64,000 nucleotides of DNA from the NCBI RefSeq assembly GCF_040784935.1, contig NZ_CP160680.1, positions 62,001 to 126,000 of the forward strand, written 5' to 3'. The notes under the pieces were generated by a model that ran no database searches, was not told the DNA's origin, and was given only the letters and a program-made list of their open reading frames with translations. The translations under genes and the position numbers were made by a program. Shown one piece after another: positions 35,484 to 43,630 of the stretch. The stretch comes from Lewinella sp. LCG006. Its GTDB lineage: Bacteria; Bacteroidota; Bacteroidia; Chitinophagales; Saprospiraceae. Within the stretch, counting starts at the first letter, position 1. Every line of letters starts with the position of its first letter.

Positions 35484-38090
35484 ATGCGATTATATATTTT
35501 ACTGCTATTCCTCTTATTTACCTTAGCAGCACTTGATGCTCAAAATCCCGTCATTACGGCGGGGCAAGAGACCGTGCTCGAAGGAAGCACCGTAAGTGTG
35601 CCCGTATCGGTGGAAAATTTCAATGATGTGGTGAGCATTCAATTCACCCTTCAGTGGGATCCCACGGTGGTCACCTATCAGAATACTGGCGACTATGGCC
35701 TTCCCGGGATGTCGGAATTTAATTTTGGCGAAACAGACATCAACAATGGCCGCCTAACCTTTGTGTGGTTTGACGGACAGGTAAGTGGATTCACTTTGCC
35801 GGATGACAGTGTTATCTTTTCGGTGGCTTTTCTTGCTATTGGTGAACTTGGGGACAACTCGCCCGTGAGTTTTGTTAACGCCCCTACCCCCATCCAGATC
35901 GGGGTGATCAATGGCGTACTTATTGAAGAAATTGACGGCACCTACATTGATGGTGAGGTACAGATCATTTCAGAAGCCATCCAGGCAACCGCAACGATTA
36001 CGTCTAACAACTGTTTCGGCGAAAGTCAAGGAAGTATTACAACAAGCGTAGAGGGAGGAGCTCCTGCTTATGATTTTAACTGGACCGGCCCCAATGGCTT
36101 TACCAGCAGTGACCCTAACCTGGAAAATCTGCCCGCGGGGAATTACGCGCTCACCATTACCGACCAAAATGGCACCACGTATAACGACAATTTTGAGGTG
36201 CTACAGCCAACGCCAATAGTGGTAGACGACGTTCAGCTACAGCTAAGTAACTGTGACAGCCCTACTGGCGCTATCAGCCTGACGGTGAGTGGAGGCATGC
36301 CCGATTATCTGTACGATTTTGGCAATGGTTTTTCGTCAAATTCGACAGCGAATCAACTGCCCGCAGGTAATTATTTGGTACAAATACAAGACGATGCCAA
36401 CTGTGTGATTGATACCCTCATTACCATCACAGAAAGCGGTGCCCCGGAAATCATGCTGCCAGAAGACTTCTCCGTTTGTCCAGATGACACCGCAGTGCTC
36501 ACAGCCAGTACCGACCCCACCCTCACCTACAGCTGGACCCTGAACGGGCAACCCATTGCGGCAACAAGCAACGAAATTACCGTGACAGCAACGGGGCTTT
36601 ACGCTGTAAGTGCCACCAATGCCGCCGGTTGTACCGCTGTTGATCAGGTGACCGTCACGGAAAGCACCGTACCCCAAGTAGACCTGGGCCAGGACCTTGA
36701 CCTTTGTGTAGACGACGAAGCGACCTTAACTGCCAGCACGGAAGACAATCTCAGCTTCAGTTGGACGCTGGATGGGCTAGCCCTCTCCCCTACCTCCAAT
36801 GAAATCAACATAAGCACTGCTGGAATTTACGCAGTCACTGCTACCAACACCAGCGGCTGTACCGCGGCAGACACCCTGATGGTAAACGCTATTGCAGCCC
36901 CTGCCCTTGAACTAGGCAACAATTTTAGCATCTGCCCGGACGAAACCAGTACCCTGACCGCCAGCGACGATCAAACACTCACTTACAACTGGACTTTGGA
37001 AGGACAAGCCCTAACGGAAACCAACAATACCATCAACATCAATACGGTGGGCACTTACGCGGTGAGTGCTACCAATGCTGCTGGTTGTACCAGCACTGAC
37101 CAGATCTCTGTTGATGCCAATGAGGTGCCAATGCTCGAACTGGGAGAAGAGGTGGGAATATGTCCAGGAGAAGCGACGACACTCATCGCTGGAACCGATC
37201 CAACATTCGTCTACAGCTGGACCCTTGACGGGCAACCGATCGCTCCCACAACCAACGAAATTACCGTGACCGAAACCGGGCTCTACACCGTCAGTGCCAG
37301 TAGTGATGCTGGCTGTACGACTAACGATACCGTGATGGTGAATGATGCCATCTTACCCTTGCTTGACCTGGGCCCCGACACCAGCTTTTGTCCTAAAACC
37401 ACATTTCTGGTTTTGGCCAACGAAGACTTTACCACCTACAACTGGTCGGTAGACGGAATGCCTACGGGCACCAACGCCCCGGAGCTTGCAGTGTCAAATG
37501 AAGGCCTTTTTGTCCTTGAGGCCCTTACGGAAGACGGCTGCGCAGTGAGCGATACCATTGCGATCAGTTTAATTCCATTTCCTACCAATGTAGGCCCCGA
37601 CACCACCCTATTTTCAGGGCAGCCGCTTACGCTAATAGCCGAAGGAGGAATCGCTTACAACTGGACCAGCAATGTCGATCTTTCCTGTACCGACTGCCCT
37701 GACCCAATGGTGACGCTGGAGATGACGACCACTTTCGTGGTGGACATTACCTCTGCCGAAGGTTGTGTGGTAACGGAAACCCTGACGGTCAACGTAGAGG
37801 AAGCACCCGAGGTGCTGGTGGACCTCGTCAACTTCCTTTCGCCCAATGGTGATGGCAAGAACGATGTCCTGATATTCCGGGGCTTAGAGAACTACCGGGG
37901 CAATCAACTCAGTATTTTCAACCGTTGGGGAGATTTGATTTTCAGTAAACCCAACTACCAGATCGACGGTATCTACTGGGATGCCACCTGGAATGGCCAG
38001 CCGCTCCCCCCGGGTATCTACTACTACGTATTGAATATTGATGTGGCCTCGAAGCCAATCAAGAGTGCTTTGACGATTGTGATTGATTGA
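35484..38090 (+). CDS. SprB-like adhesin with N-terminal cohesin-like domain and gliding-type (T9SS type B) C-terminus
   Basis: The start was moved to the Met at 35484, which opens a signal peptide (MRLYILLLFLLFTLAALDAQ); the longer frame begins in repeat sequence. Residues about 21-160 form a cohesin-like domain (EGSTVSVPVSVENFNDVVSI, then FTLQWDPTVV). Two SprB-type repeats follow (NNCFGESQGSITTSVEGGAP, and SNCDSPTGAISLTVSGGMP). Five Ig-like units start near 36440, 36667, 36898, 37123 and 37345, about 228 bp each. The last 85 residues (FLSPNGDGKNDVL to IVID) are the gliding-motility-associated type B sorting domain. Type B cargo usually depends on a PorP/SprF-like partner, and one is encoded next. 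It is likely a surface adhesin that can dock proteins through its cohesin-like head. Confidence 0.9.
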   Translation: MRLYILLLFLLFTLAALDAQNPVITAGQETVLEGSTVSVPVSVENFNDVVSIQFTLQWDPTVVTYQNTGDYGLPGMSEFNFGETDINNGRLTFVWFDGQVSGFTLPDDSVIFSVAFLAIGELGDNSPVSFVNAPTPIQIGVINGVLIEEIDGTYIDGEVQIISEAIQATATITSNNCFGESQGSITTSVEGGAPAYDFNWTGPNGFTSSDPNLENLPAGNYALTITDQNGTTYNDNFEVLQPTPIVVDDVQLQLSNCDSPTGAISLTVSGGMPDYLYDFGNGFSSNSTANQLPAGNYLVQIQDDANCVIDTLITITESGAPEIMLPEDFSVCPDDTAVLTASTDPTLTYSWTLNGQPIAATSNEITVTATGLYAVSATNAAGCTAVDQVTVTESTVPQVDLGQDLDLCVDDEATLTASTEDNLSFSWTLDGLALSPTSNEINISTAGIYAVTATNTSGCTAADTLMVNAIAAPALELGNNFSICPDETSTLTASDDQTLTYNWTLEGQALTETNNTININTVGTYAVSATNAAGCTSTDQISVDANEVPMLELGEEVGICPGEATTLIAGTDPTFVYSWTLDGQPIAPTTNEITVTETGLYTVSASSDAGCTTNDTVMVNDAILPLLDLGPDTSFCPKTTFLVLANEDFTTYNWSVDGMPTGTNAPELAVSNEGLFVLEALTEDGCAVSDTIAISLIPFPTNVGPDTTLFSGQPLTLIAEGGIAYNWTSNVDLSCTDCPDPMVTLEMTTTFVVDITSAEGCVVTETLTVNVEEAPEVLVDLVNFLSPNGDGKNDVLIFRGLENYRGNQLSIFNRWGDLIFSKPNYQIDGIYWDATWNGQPLPPGIYYYVLNIDVASKPIKSALTIVID

Positions 38091-38095
38091 TTATT

Positions 38096-38252
38096 TACCA
38101 CATAGACACTGAGATTTATGATGCACCAGACGATTCCTAATCCTTCTATGTGACTATGTGATAATAAACCATGCCTTCTTCACTACATAGACAGATAGTG
38201 TGGATTTTTCGGGTTCAAATTCCTTACAAAACGACTCTGTGTCTATGTGGTA
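38096..38252. repeat. Interspersed inverted repeat, cacatagacac family
   Basis: taccacatagacac (38096 on) is mirrored by gtgtctatgtggta (38239-38252). Inside are more copies of ctatgtg- and catagaca-like words. A gccacagagacacc word follows at 38275. It fills the gap between the adhesin and the PorP/SprF-like gene. The internal words suggest several repeat insertions. Confidence 0.55.
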
Positions 38253-38325
38253 AAAAAGTAGCTAGAAATAGTTTCGCCACAGAGACACCAAAAACGCTTT
38301 ACCTAATTGGAACAACCTTTTTATT

Positions 38326-39240
38326 ATGAGATATACTACCCTATTCATTTTATTCCTCCCGCTTTGGCTAGTGGCCCAACAGGTGCCACACACGACGGCC
38401 TTCACTTCCACCTACGCCAGTTGGAATCCGGCGATGACGGCTCCTTGGAGTTATGTGGAGACCCAGGCGGTTTACCATCAGCAGTGGATGGGTTTTGCGG
38501 GGGCACCACAGACCATCATGGCCGACGTGCAAGTGCCCATCCTGGATTACAACATGAGTGCGGGCTTGCAGCTGCAAAACGACCAGGCAGGGCCTTTGCA
38601 GCAAACCAGTATTTCGCTACTGTATGCCTATCAGATAAAGCTGGACTACAACCACCGGCTCGCCATCGGGGTGATGGCCAACCTGAGTCAGTTTGGGTTC
38701 AATGGTAATGACCTGGCCGCCTATGACCTCGACGATCAACTTCTGGGCGAGGGGGAAAGCACCGTCAATCAGACCAATTTCGGCGTCGGCGTCTACTACA
38801 CGGGGGCTGATCCTGATGATTATGAGGAATCCTACCTGTTTGCGGGCCTGAGTGCCCAGCAGGTGATGCCGGGATCGCTGCGCTTTGCGGAATTCAACGA
38901 ATCAGCTAACTTCAAGCGGGTACTGCACGGCTTTGGTCTGGTGGGATATCACTTTGACCAAGGCAGTGATTTTATAGAACCGAGTCTGCAGGTACTCTAT
39001 TCCACCAATAACGTCATGCACTTCCAGTTCGGCCTGCAATACGAGATGTACGACACCTTCTGGACGGGCCTGACGCTGGATTCGTCGTTCCGCACCGGGG
39101 TGCAACTCGGCTATATTGTGGCCAATGTCGGTGCGGGTAGCTTGCGCCTGGGCACCATGGCTAGCTACAATATTTCTAGTCGTGGACAAGAGCAGGGGGT
39201 GAGTTTGCAGGCTTTGGTGGGTTATCGGTATGGGTTGTAG
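38326..39240 (+). CDS. PorP/SprF family type IX secretion membrane protein
   Basis: A signal peptide (to LVAQ, about residue 18) precedes the family pattern: TSTYASWNPAMTAPW near the N-terminus, YHQQWMGFAGAPQTI, and a run of outer-membrane strands (LAIGVMANLSQFGFNG, NQTNFGVGVYYT, YLFAGLSAQQ, FWTGLTLDSSFRTGVQLGY). PorP/SprF-like proteins are outer-membrane barrels needed for export or attachment of the type B cargo encoded beside them, so it should serve the cohesin-headed adhesin upstream. Length (304) is usual. Confidence 0.93.
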   Translation: MRYTTLFILFLPLWLVAQQVPHTTAFTSTYASWNPAMTAPWSYVETQAVYHQQWMGFAGAPQTIMADVQVPILDYNMSAGLQLQNDQAGPLQQTSISLLYAYQIKLDYNHRLAIGVMANLSQFGFNGNDLAAYDLDDQLLGEGESTVNQTNFGVGVYYTGADPDDYEESYLFAGLSAQQVMPGSLRFAEFNESANFKRVLHGFGLVGYHFDQGSDFIEPSLQVLYSTNNVMHFQFGLQYEMYDTFWTGLTLDSSFRTGVQLGYIVANVGAGSLRLGTMASYNISSRGQEQGVSLQALVGYRYGL

Positions 39241-39309
39241 GGGGACGTTGAGAGGAATACTTCGCGCAAAGGTGCAAAGGCGTTGAGGTTTTTACTGGTT
39301 ATGAAATTT

Positions 39310-40194
39310 TTATTTCCTCAAAAACTCATCCAAGTACCCACTCTTGTGTAGAAAATCCTGTGCGTCGTCAATATTCAAGATGTCTGCTATTGCTTGCTGC
39401 TTGTCTTCTTGTTTATCAAAATATGCTTCGGTTATTTTGTACCCCATCCAATAGCCTAAGTCATTGGGTCTGTCGTCTTTTCCGCTCGTAGTATACAACC
39501 AATCTTTAAACTTCTTCTTGCGCATTCGTTTCACAAACTCCTCCTTAAGATGTTCTGAATTGGCTTCACCATAATCAAAAGCTTCTTTATTGATATGTGT
39601 TCCAGAAATCAGCTCACCAATAAAATCAGCGCTTCCTTCAATTAAGGATTGGAATAAAAGCGTGTTTTTTCCTTGAAAATTTTGTTGATAGTGAATAAGT
39701 TCGTGCGCCACCAGTCCTGATAAGCCGTCCAGATTTTCCATCATCTCCGTTCCCAGAATAACTCCAGCCTCGGATACCGTACCTCCTGAATTAAAACGGC
39801 CTACTACAAAATAGATGGGCGGATAAACGGCCTTAGGATACCGTTTTTCCAGTTCTGAATAAATGGTTTTTATTTCCTCCTTTTTAGTCTCGAGGTTTTC
39901 CAAAACATGGCGAGATTTGAGATAATCACCTTTCCTCTCCGTGACCGTTTTATACAAAGCATGGGCACTCTCAATCCTATATTTGGTAAAACCTTTTACG
40001 CCATCGGTTCCATTTTCCAGATATCCTGCAAAAGCATCTTGCCCCAAGGCATCCATATTATCAAAGGCTTCCCAGAATCGTTCAACGTCTTCCGTAATAA
40101 ATTGAGCTTCAGACGGTTCTTCTGCATAGTTCTGTCCAATGGTCAAATGGCTAAACCCAAAGAATAGAAATGCGATAAAAATTAATCTTTCCAT
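39310..40194 (-). CDS. Secreted zincin-like metalloprotease (DUF2268-like)
   Basis: A signal peptide ends at TIGQ (21). The C-terminal half holds HELIHYQQ (zinc His pair and catalytic Glu) and, about 25 residues on, EGSADFIGE, which supplies the third ligand of gluzincins. A long helical region separates the leader from the catalytic part. The pattern fits putative Zn-dependent proteases of the DUF2268 type. Codon use is more AT-rich than that of the surface genes, marking the start of an accessory stretch. The substrate is unknown. Confidence 0.8.
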   Translation of the reverse strand: MERLIFIAFLFFGFSHLTIGQNYAEEPSEAQFITEDVERFWEAFDNMDALGQDAFAGYLENGTDGVKGFTKYRIESAHALYKTVTERKGDYLKSRHVLENLETKKEEIKTIYSELEKRYPKAVYPPIYFVVGRFNSGGTVSEAGVILGTEMMENLDGLSGLVAHELIHYQQNFQGKNTLLFQSLIEGSADFIGELISGTHINKEAFDYGEANSEHLKEEFVKRMRKKKFKDWLYTTSGKDDRPNDLGYWMGYKITEAYFDKQEDKQQAIADILNIDDAQDFLHKSGYLDEFLRK

Positions 40195-40232
40195 TTTAAA
40201 AAGTGTTTTTCTGTTTACACAAATTGACCTCC

Positions 40233-41690
40233 CTAATTTGCATGACTAAACCGCCGGTGAACGTCCATCGGATCCAACCAATCAAAGCTCAGATCCCGCA
40301 ACATACTGTGGACATGGTTGCCAGTTACATCAGGATCATGCTGGACGGTAAACTGGTTGTTTTGCATGAACTCCAAGAGCAGTGCCCCAACGACCAGGTA
40401 GCTGTAATGGTTGGAACCAACATTCTCCAGCGATTTACCCGCCCAACTTAGCGTAAGTGGCTGACCCGGTGCCAATGCCGCCTCGATTCTACTCCGATAG
40501 GCAGCGCTAACATTGTTATTCATCGAGTTGGTGTAAAATTCATACGCTTGTTTGAGGTGCCATAAAGCTTCGGGGCTCAGCTCGTCTGTGGTGATATTGA
40601 TATGAGGATAGTCTGCAATTTTAGCAGTATCCACCCGCGGCTCGACCGCACTTATCAACCAAGGCAGCGCTGTATCGATGACCAAAGGACCTGCCTGTGG
40701 AAAATGATCAGCGCTGATAAAAGCTTGATTTCGCAAGTTTTCCGGAACCGCCAGCCAAAATTGACGCAGATGATGAGCTACGCTGTACATCATCAATTGG
40801 CCTTCTTCCCAATTCCACTCGGAGAGCACAGCGGCCTCTGCATCGGGCGCTTCAGGTGCTTCGGGAATGATCATGGGGAAGGCCCCAAAGAAGAGGGGCG
40901 TCGTATGCACCTGGATTTCTCCCGTCTTGGGGTCTGGTACAAAGGTCATGTTCACGGTGAGGTGGTGCCCTTCAAAACGGAAGCCCCATTCTTGATCACT
41001 GCTGGGTTCGCCAAAGATCGCAATCGTATACATGTCGAATTGATCCCGGCGTGTTTGCAAACCAGGAGCAGGCCATACCCAATCTACGGTCACGCTGTCT
41101 CCCTTGAGGAAGGCTCCCCCCAAAGCGGGATAGAAACCGCTTGCGGCTCGGACGCTGTCCAGATCGAATATTGATTGTACAGGCTGGTGGGGATGATCAT
41201 GATGATGATCAGTGGCATTTTTGATCGCTAAGATATCACTGACATCTTCCATTTCACCGATGATCCGCTGTCGATTTTGTACCGCCAGGAGGGTCTGGTA
41301 ACCGCCGGGAGAAAGGGCCAGGTTTAAGAGCTGATGCATCGCCACCAACTGTTCGTGGCTCATGTCGCTTTGCTGAATCCCCCAGCCGGGTAAGCACCAA
41401 GCCAGCACCGCACAGAAGGAAGGTGTCTCGGAGGTAACTTTCCCCATGGTTCGGGCTTCATCGTCGAAACGGAAACGTAATAGATCGCGTTTTGCCTCTG
41501 GCGTAACTTCAATCAGGTGATTCGCCGCACGGGCGACCTCTTCGGCGAATAGTTTGGTCGCAAAGGCCTCATCGGCAGCTGCTTCGGGCTTGTCATTTTC
41601 ACAAGCGATTAGCGCCAAGCAAACCAAGAGTAATAGCGCTACCCGTTGAATAGCAGTGATAATCCCACTAGGCAGAACATTGACTTTCAT
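40233..41690 (-). CDS. DUF3500-like lipoprotein
   Basis: A long signal region ends in a lipobox (LALIAC, Cys30). The mature protein of about 455 residues contains WGFRFEGHHLTVNMTF and a conserved acidic/His-rich segment (HHHDHPH) suggesting metal contact. DUF3500 proteins are secreted with no proven activity. The GC-rich codon use contrasts with both neighbours. The gene has no close partner; the stops of the two minus-strand genes leave about 40 bp between it and the protease gene. Confidence 0.7.
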   Translation of the reverse strand: MKVNVLPSGIITAIQRVALLLLVCLALIACENDKPEAAADEAFATKLFAEEVARAANHLIEVTPEAKRDLLRFRFDDEARTMGKVTSETPSFCAVLAWCLPGWGIQQSDMSHEQLVAMHQLLNLALSPGGYQTLLAVQNRQRIIGEMEDVSDILAIKNATDHHHDHPHQPVQSIFDLDSVRAASGFYPALGGAFLKGDSVTVDWVWPAPGLQTRRDQFDMYTIAIFGEPSSDQEWGFRFEGHHLTVNMTFVPDPKTGEIQVHTTPLFFGAFPMIIPEAPEAPDAEAAVLSEWNWEEGQLMMYSVAHHLRQFWLAVPENLRNQAFISADHFPQAGPLVIDTALPWLISAVEPRVDTAKIADYPHINITTDELSPEALWHLKQAYEFYTNSMNNNVSAAYRSRIEAALAPGQPLTLSWAGKSLENVGSNHYSYLVVGALLLEFMQNNQFTVQHDPDVTGNHVHSMLRDLSFDWLDPMDVHRRFSHAN

Positions 41691-41791
41691 GGAAACATGG
41701 TTTTAGGAATAATGGGAGTAAAGTAGGGATAATTAATGCGTCTTCAAAAAAGAATGGCTGGTTTATGGGAGAGCACCAAGGTTGAGTGAGT

Positions 41792-42397
41792 TCATTCCTT
41801 TCCTGAAGAAATTCCTTTAAATATCATCTCTAAAGCCCATTGTAAGGTAGCGTTTGCTTCTTCATTATCAAGATCACAAACGTCTTTACAAACGATAAGC
41901 GAATCTATACCCATTAAGACGGAAGCTACGGTTACTAATTTTTTGAACGTATCACTGTCTAAATCATTTTTAAAGGGTTTAAGAACATTGTTTAATGATT
42001 TCACTCTTCTTGCTCCCCTAAGTTTCTTTTTCGAGGTTACAGACTCTAAAAGCACGGCACTTAAATATCTTCTAAAGGCTACTTCATGTTTTTGTGCTAG
42101 TTGCGTGTAATGCTTTTGAACATAAATTATTCGATCCTCTAGTCCCATTTCCTTGACCTCATCAAGTAATTCATCAGGTGATTTGTGGTGAATATCTAAA
42201 GACGCTTCCGTAATCAGCAAATCTATCTTGGCATAATATCGATAGATTGTTGCTCTGGAAATATTCGCTTTTTCAGCTACATCTTCTAGTGTGATCAACT
42301 TTTCTTGCTGCATCAATTCTTTAGCCGCAACAAGGATTTTTGTTCTTGTCTTGGCTTTTTGATTGACTCGTCCGGTGTCTAGTGAGATCTTCTTCAT
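41792..42397 (-). CDS. TetR/AcrR family transcriptional repressor
   Basis: A protein of 201 residues. The N-terminal HTH (LEDVAEKANISRATIYRYYAKIDLLITEA) is the classic TetR DNA-binding motif, and the rest is an all-helical ligand domain. It is divergent from the cupin gene. A 16-bp palindrome covers its own start codon and a second one sits in front of the cupin gene, so it should repress both. The ligand is unknown. Confidence 0.93.
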   Translation of the reverse strand: MKKISLDTGRVNQKAKTRTKILVAAKELMQQEKLITLEDVAEKANISRATIYRYYAKIDLLITEASLDIHHKSPDELLDEVKEMGLEDRIIYVQKHYTQLAQKHEVAFRRYLSAVLLESVTSKKKLRGARRVKSLNNVLKPFKNDLDSDTFKKLVTVASVLMGIDSLIVCKDVCDLDNEEANATLQWALEMIFKGISSGKE

Positions 42398-42412
42398 GAG
42401 ACAAATTTCTCA
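42397..42412. promoter_or_regulatory. Palindromic operator 1 (TGAGACAAATTTCTCA)
   Basis: A near-perfect 16-bp dyad with TGAGA/TCTCA arms, overlapping the first base of the tetR start codon on the minus strand. It shares the form TGAGAnAnnTnTCTCA with operator 2. The predicted effect is self-repression of tetR. Confidence 0.75.
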
Positions 42413-42449
42413 TAAAATTTGGAAATAACAAAATTTGTCTTTAATCTTG

Positions 42450-42465
42450 TGAGATAATTGTCTCA
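42450..42465. promoter_or_regulatory. Palindromic operator 2 (TGAGATAATTGTCTCA)
   Basis: A 16-bp dyad with the same arms as operator 1, centred 53 bp from it (about five helical turns) and ending 15 bp before the cupin ATG. The spacing would allow two dimers, or a loop, on the same DNA face. Confidence 0.78.
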
Positions 42466-42480
42466 TTAAATATTGTTAAA

Positions 42481-42915
42481 ATGGAAAAGAAAGAGGAATT
42501 ATGGGTTTTAGGGCACAAAATAAGCCCGATAGAGGTTTCGGGAAATTACGATATGGTTATTGGTGAAACGCCAGGAAATGTTCCAGGGCCGCCACCCCAT
42601 ATCCATAATGGTTTCACTGAGCTGTTTTTGGTAATTGAAGGCGAAATGGAATTTATGGTAAATGGCGTTACCCAAGTTGTAAAACAAGGGGAATCGGTGA
42701 ACCTTCCAGTGGGTGCTTTGCACACTTTCAGCAACAGTTCCTCCTCCTCATGTAAGTGGATAAACGTGCACAGTCCAAAAGGATTCTTGTCTTTTTTTCA
42801 AGAAATGGGTATTCCGACAACAAAAGAAGAGGCCATGAAAAAATCAATCGACAAATCAATTATTGATAAAGTCATTGCAGAGGCAGCTAACTATGATATG
42901 CATATACAAATGTGA
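42481..42915 (+). CDS. Single-domain cupin protein
   Basis: A protein of 144 residues with the two cupin motifs: PPPHIHNGFTELFLVIEGEMEF (His, His, Glu metal ligands) and PVGALHTFSNSS (third His). It is probably a metal-binding sensor or small-molecule enzyme in the cytoplasm. It is directly controlled by the divergent TetR, from the operator sites. Its 3' end is overlapped antisense by the tail of a damaged SDR frame. Confidence 0.88.
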   Translation: MEKKEELWVLGHKISPIEVSGNYDMVIGETPGNVPGPPPHIHNGFTELFLVIEGEMEFMVNGVTQVVKQGESVNLPVGALHTFSNSSSSSCKWINVHSPKGFLSFFQEMGIPTTKEEAMKKSIDKSIIDKVIAEAANYDMHIQM

Positions 42916-43461
42916 TTTATAATCCCCGACCAGGATTCGACTACGGTGATGCTTTGTAAACCCGGCCATCACTTTCCCCATGATCCTGATTTTCAGCCAC
43001 CGTGGAGTCATACTTAGGTTATAAGTCAGGAATTTAGTCAAAAACCCGGGCAGCACTCTGGTACGTTGGCCAATTGCCGTGATGATGGGCACGCCTACCG
43101 CTTCCACGCTCAAGGCGTTACCCATGATCATATTTGCTCTTTGAGAGAAACCACTTTGTACCGGGCCGGGAGCCGCGCAGAGTATATCTATCCCCTCCGC
43201 TTTAAATTCTACAGCCAGTGCTTCCCCGAGAGATTGTACGTAGGCTTTGGTAGCAGCATAGTTGGCCGCATTGGGTACGCCTTGGAAGGCTACAATAGAG
43301 CTCAGAAAAACGATGGCACCTTTTTGGCCGTCAGCTTTCATTTTATTGGCAAAGTAGTGGGTAAGTTGTAAAACAGATTTACAGTTAAGGTCAAGCATAT
43401 TTACCTCCTGATCCATAGATGCGTCTATGAATTTACCAGAAGTGCCGTATCCTGCATTCAT
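42856..43461 (-). pseudogene. Short-chain dehydrogenase remnant, damaged at both ends
   Basis: The frame begins at the family's NAG motif (MNAGYGTSG), which is normally residue 80 or so. The Rossmann glycine motif and first strands are absent, while ATKAYVQSLGEALAVEFKA holds the catalytic Tyr and Lys (YAATKAY). Just upstream the same frame gives LPIGIAI, plausible SDR sequence, before a switch to unrelated DNA. The last 20 residues come from the antisense of the cupin gene, so the original end is also lost. It lacks the cofactor-binding half and cannot be a normal SDR. Confidence 0.8.
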
Positions 43462-43595
43462 GATTGCGATTCCGATGGGTAACCGAGGTAAGAGGCAATC
43501 ATGTGTTGGGGTACGCGGTTGTGAATATTCGGGAAAATCTCCACCATCAAATCGTACCGCTCCAATGGGGAAAGGGTATCTTTAAGATGATTCAT
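43458..43595 (-). pseudogene. Crp/Fnr regulator C-terminal fragment
   Basis: A 45-codon frame reads LSPLERYDLMVEIFPN, then RVPQHMIASYLGY, the familiar linker and start of the HTH of Bacteroidota Crp/Fnr proteins. It stops (SESQS) where the recognition helix should follow. The join with SDR sequence lies near 43470-43485. It sits about 35 bp after the stop of the beta-lactamase-type gene. The N-terminal part of a Crp/Fnr gene on the same strand is found 2.7 kb away (46283-46384). Confidence 0.7.
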
Positions 43596-43630
43596 TTAAT
43601 GTGGTAGGAAAAGAAGTCAATTCAAGCTGT

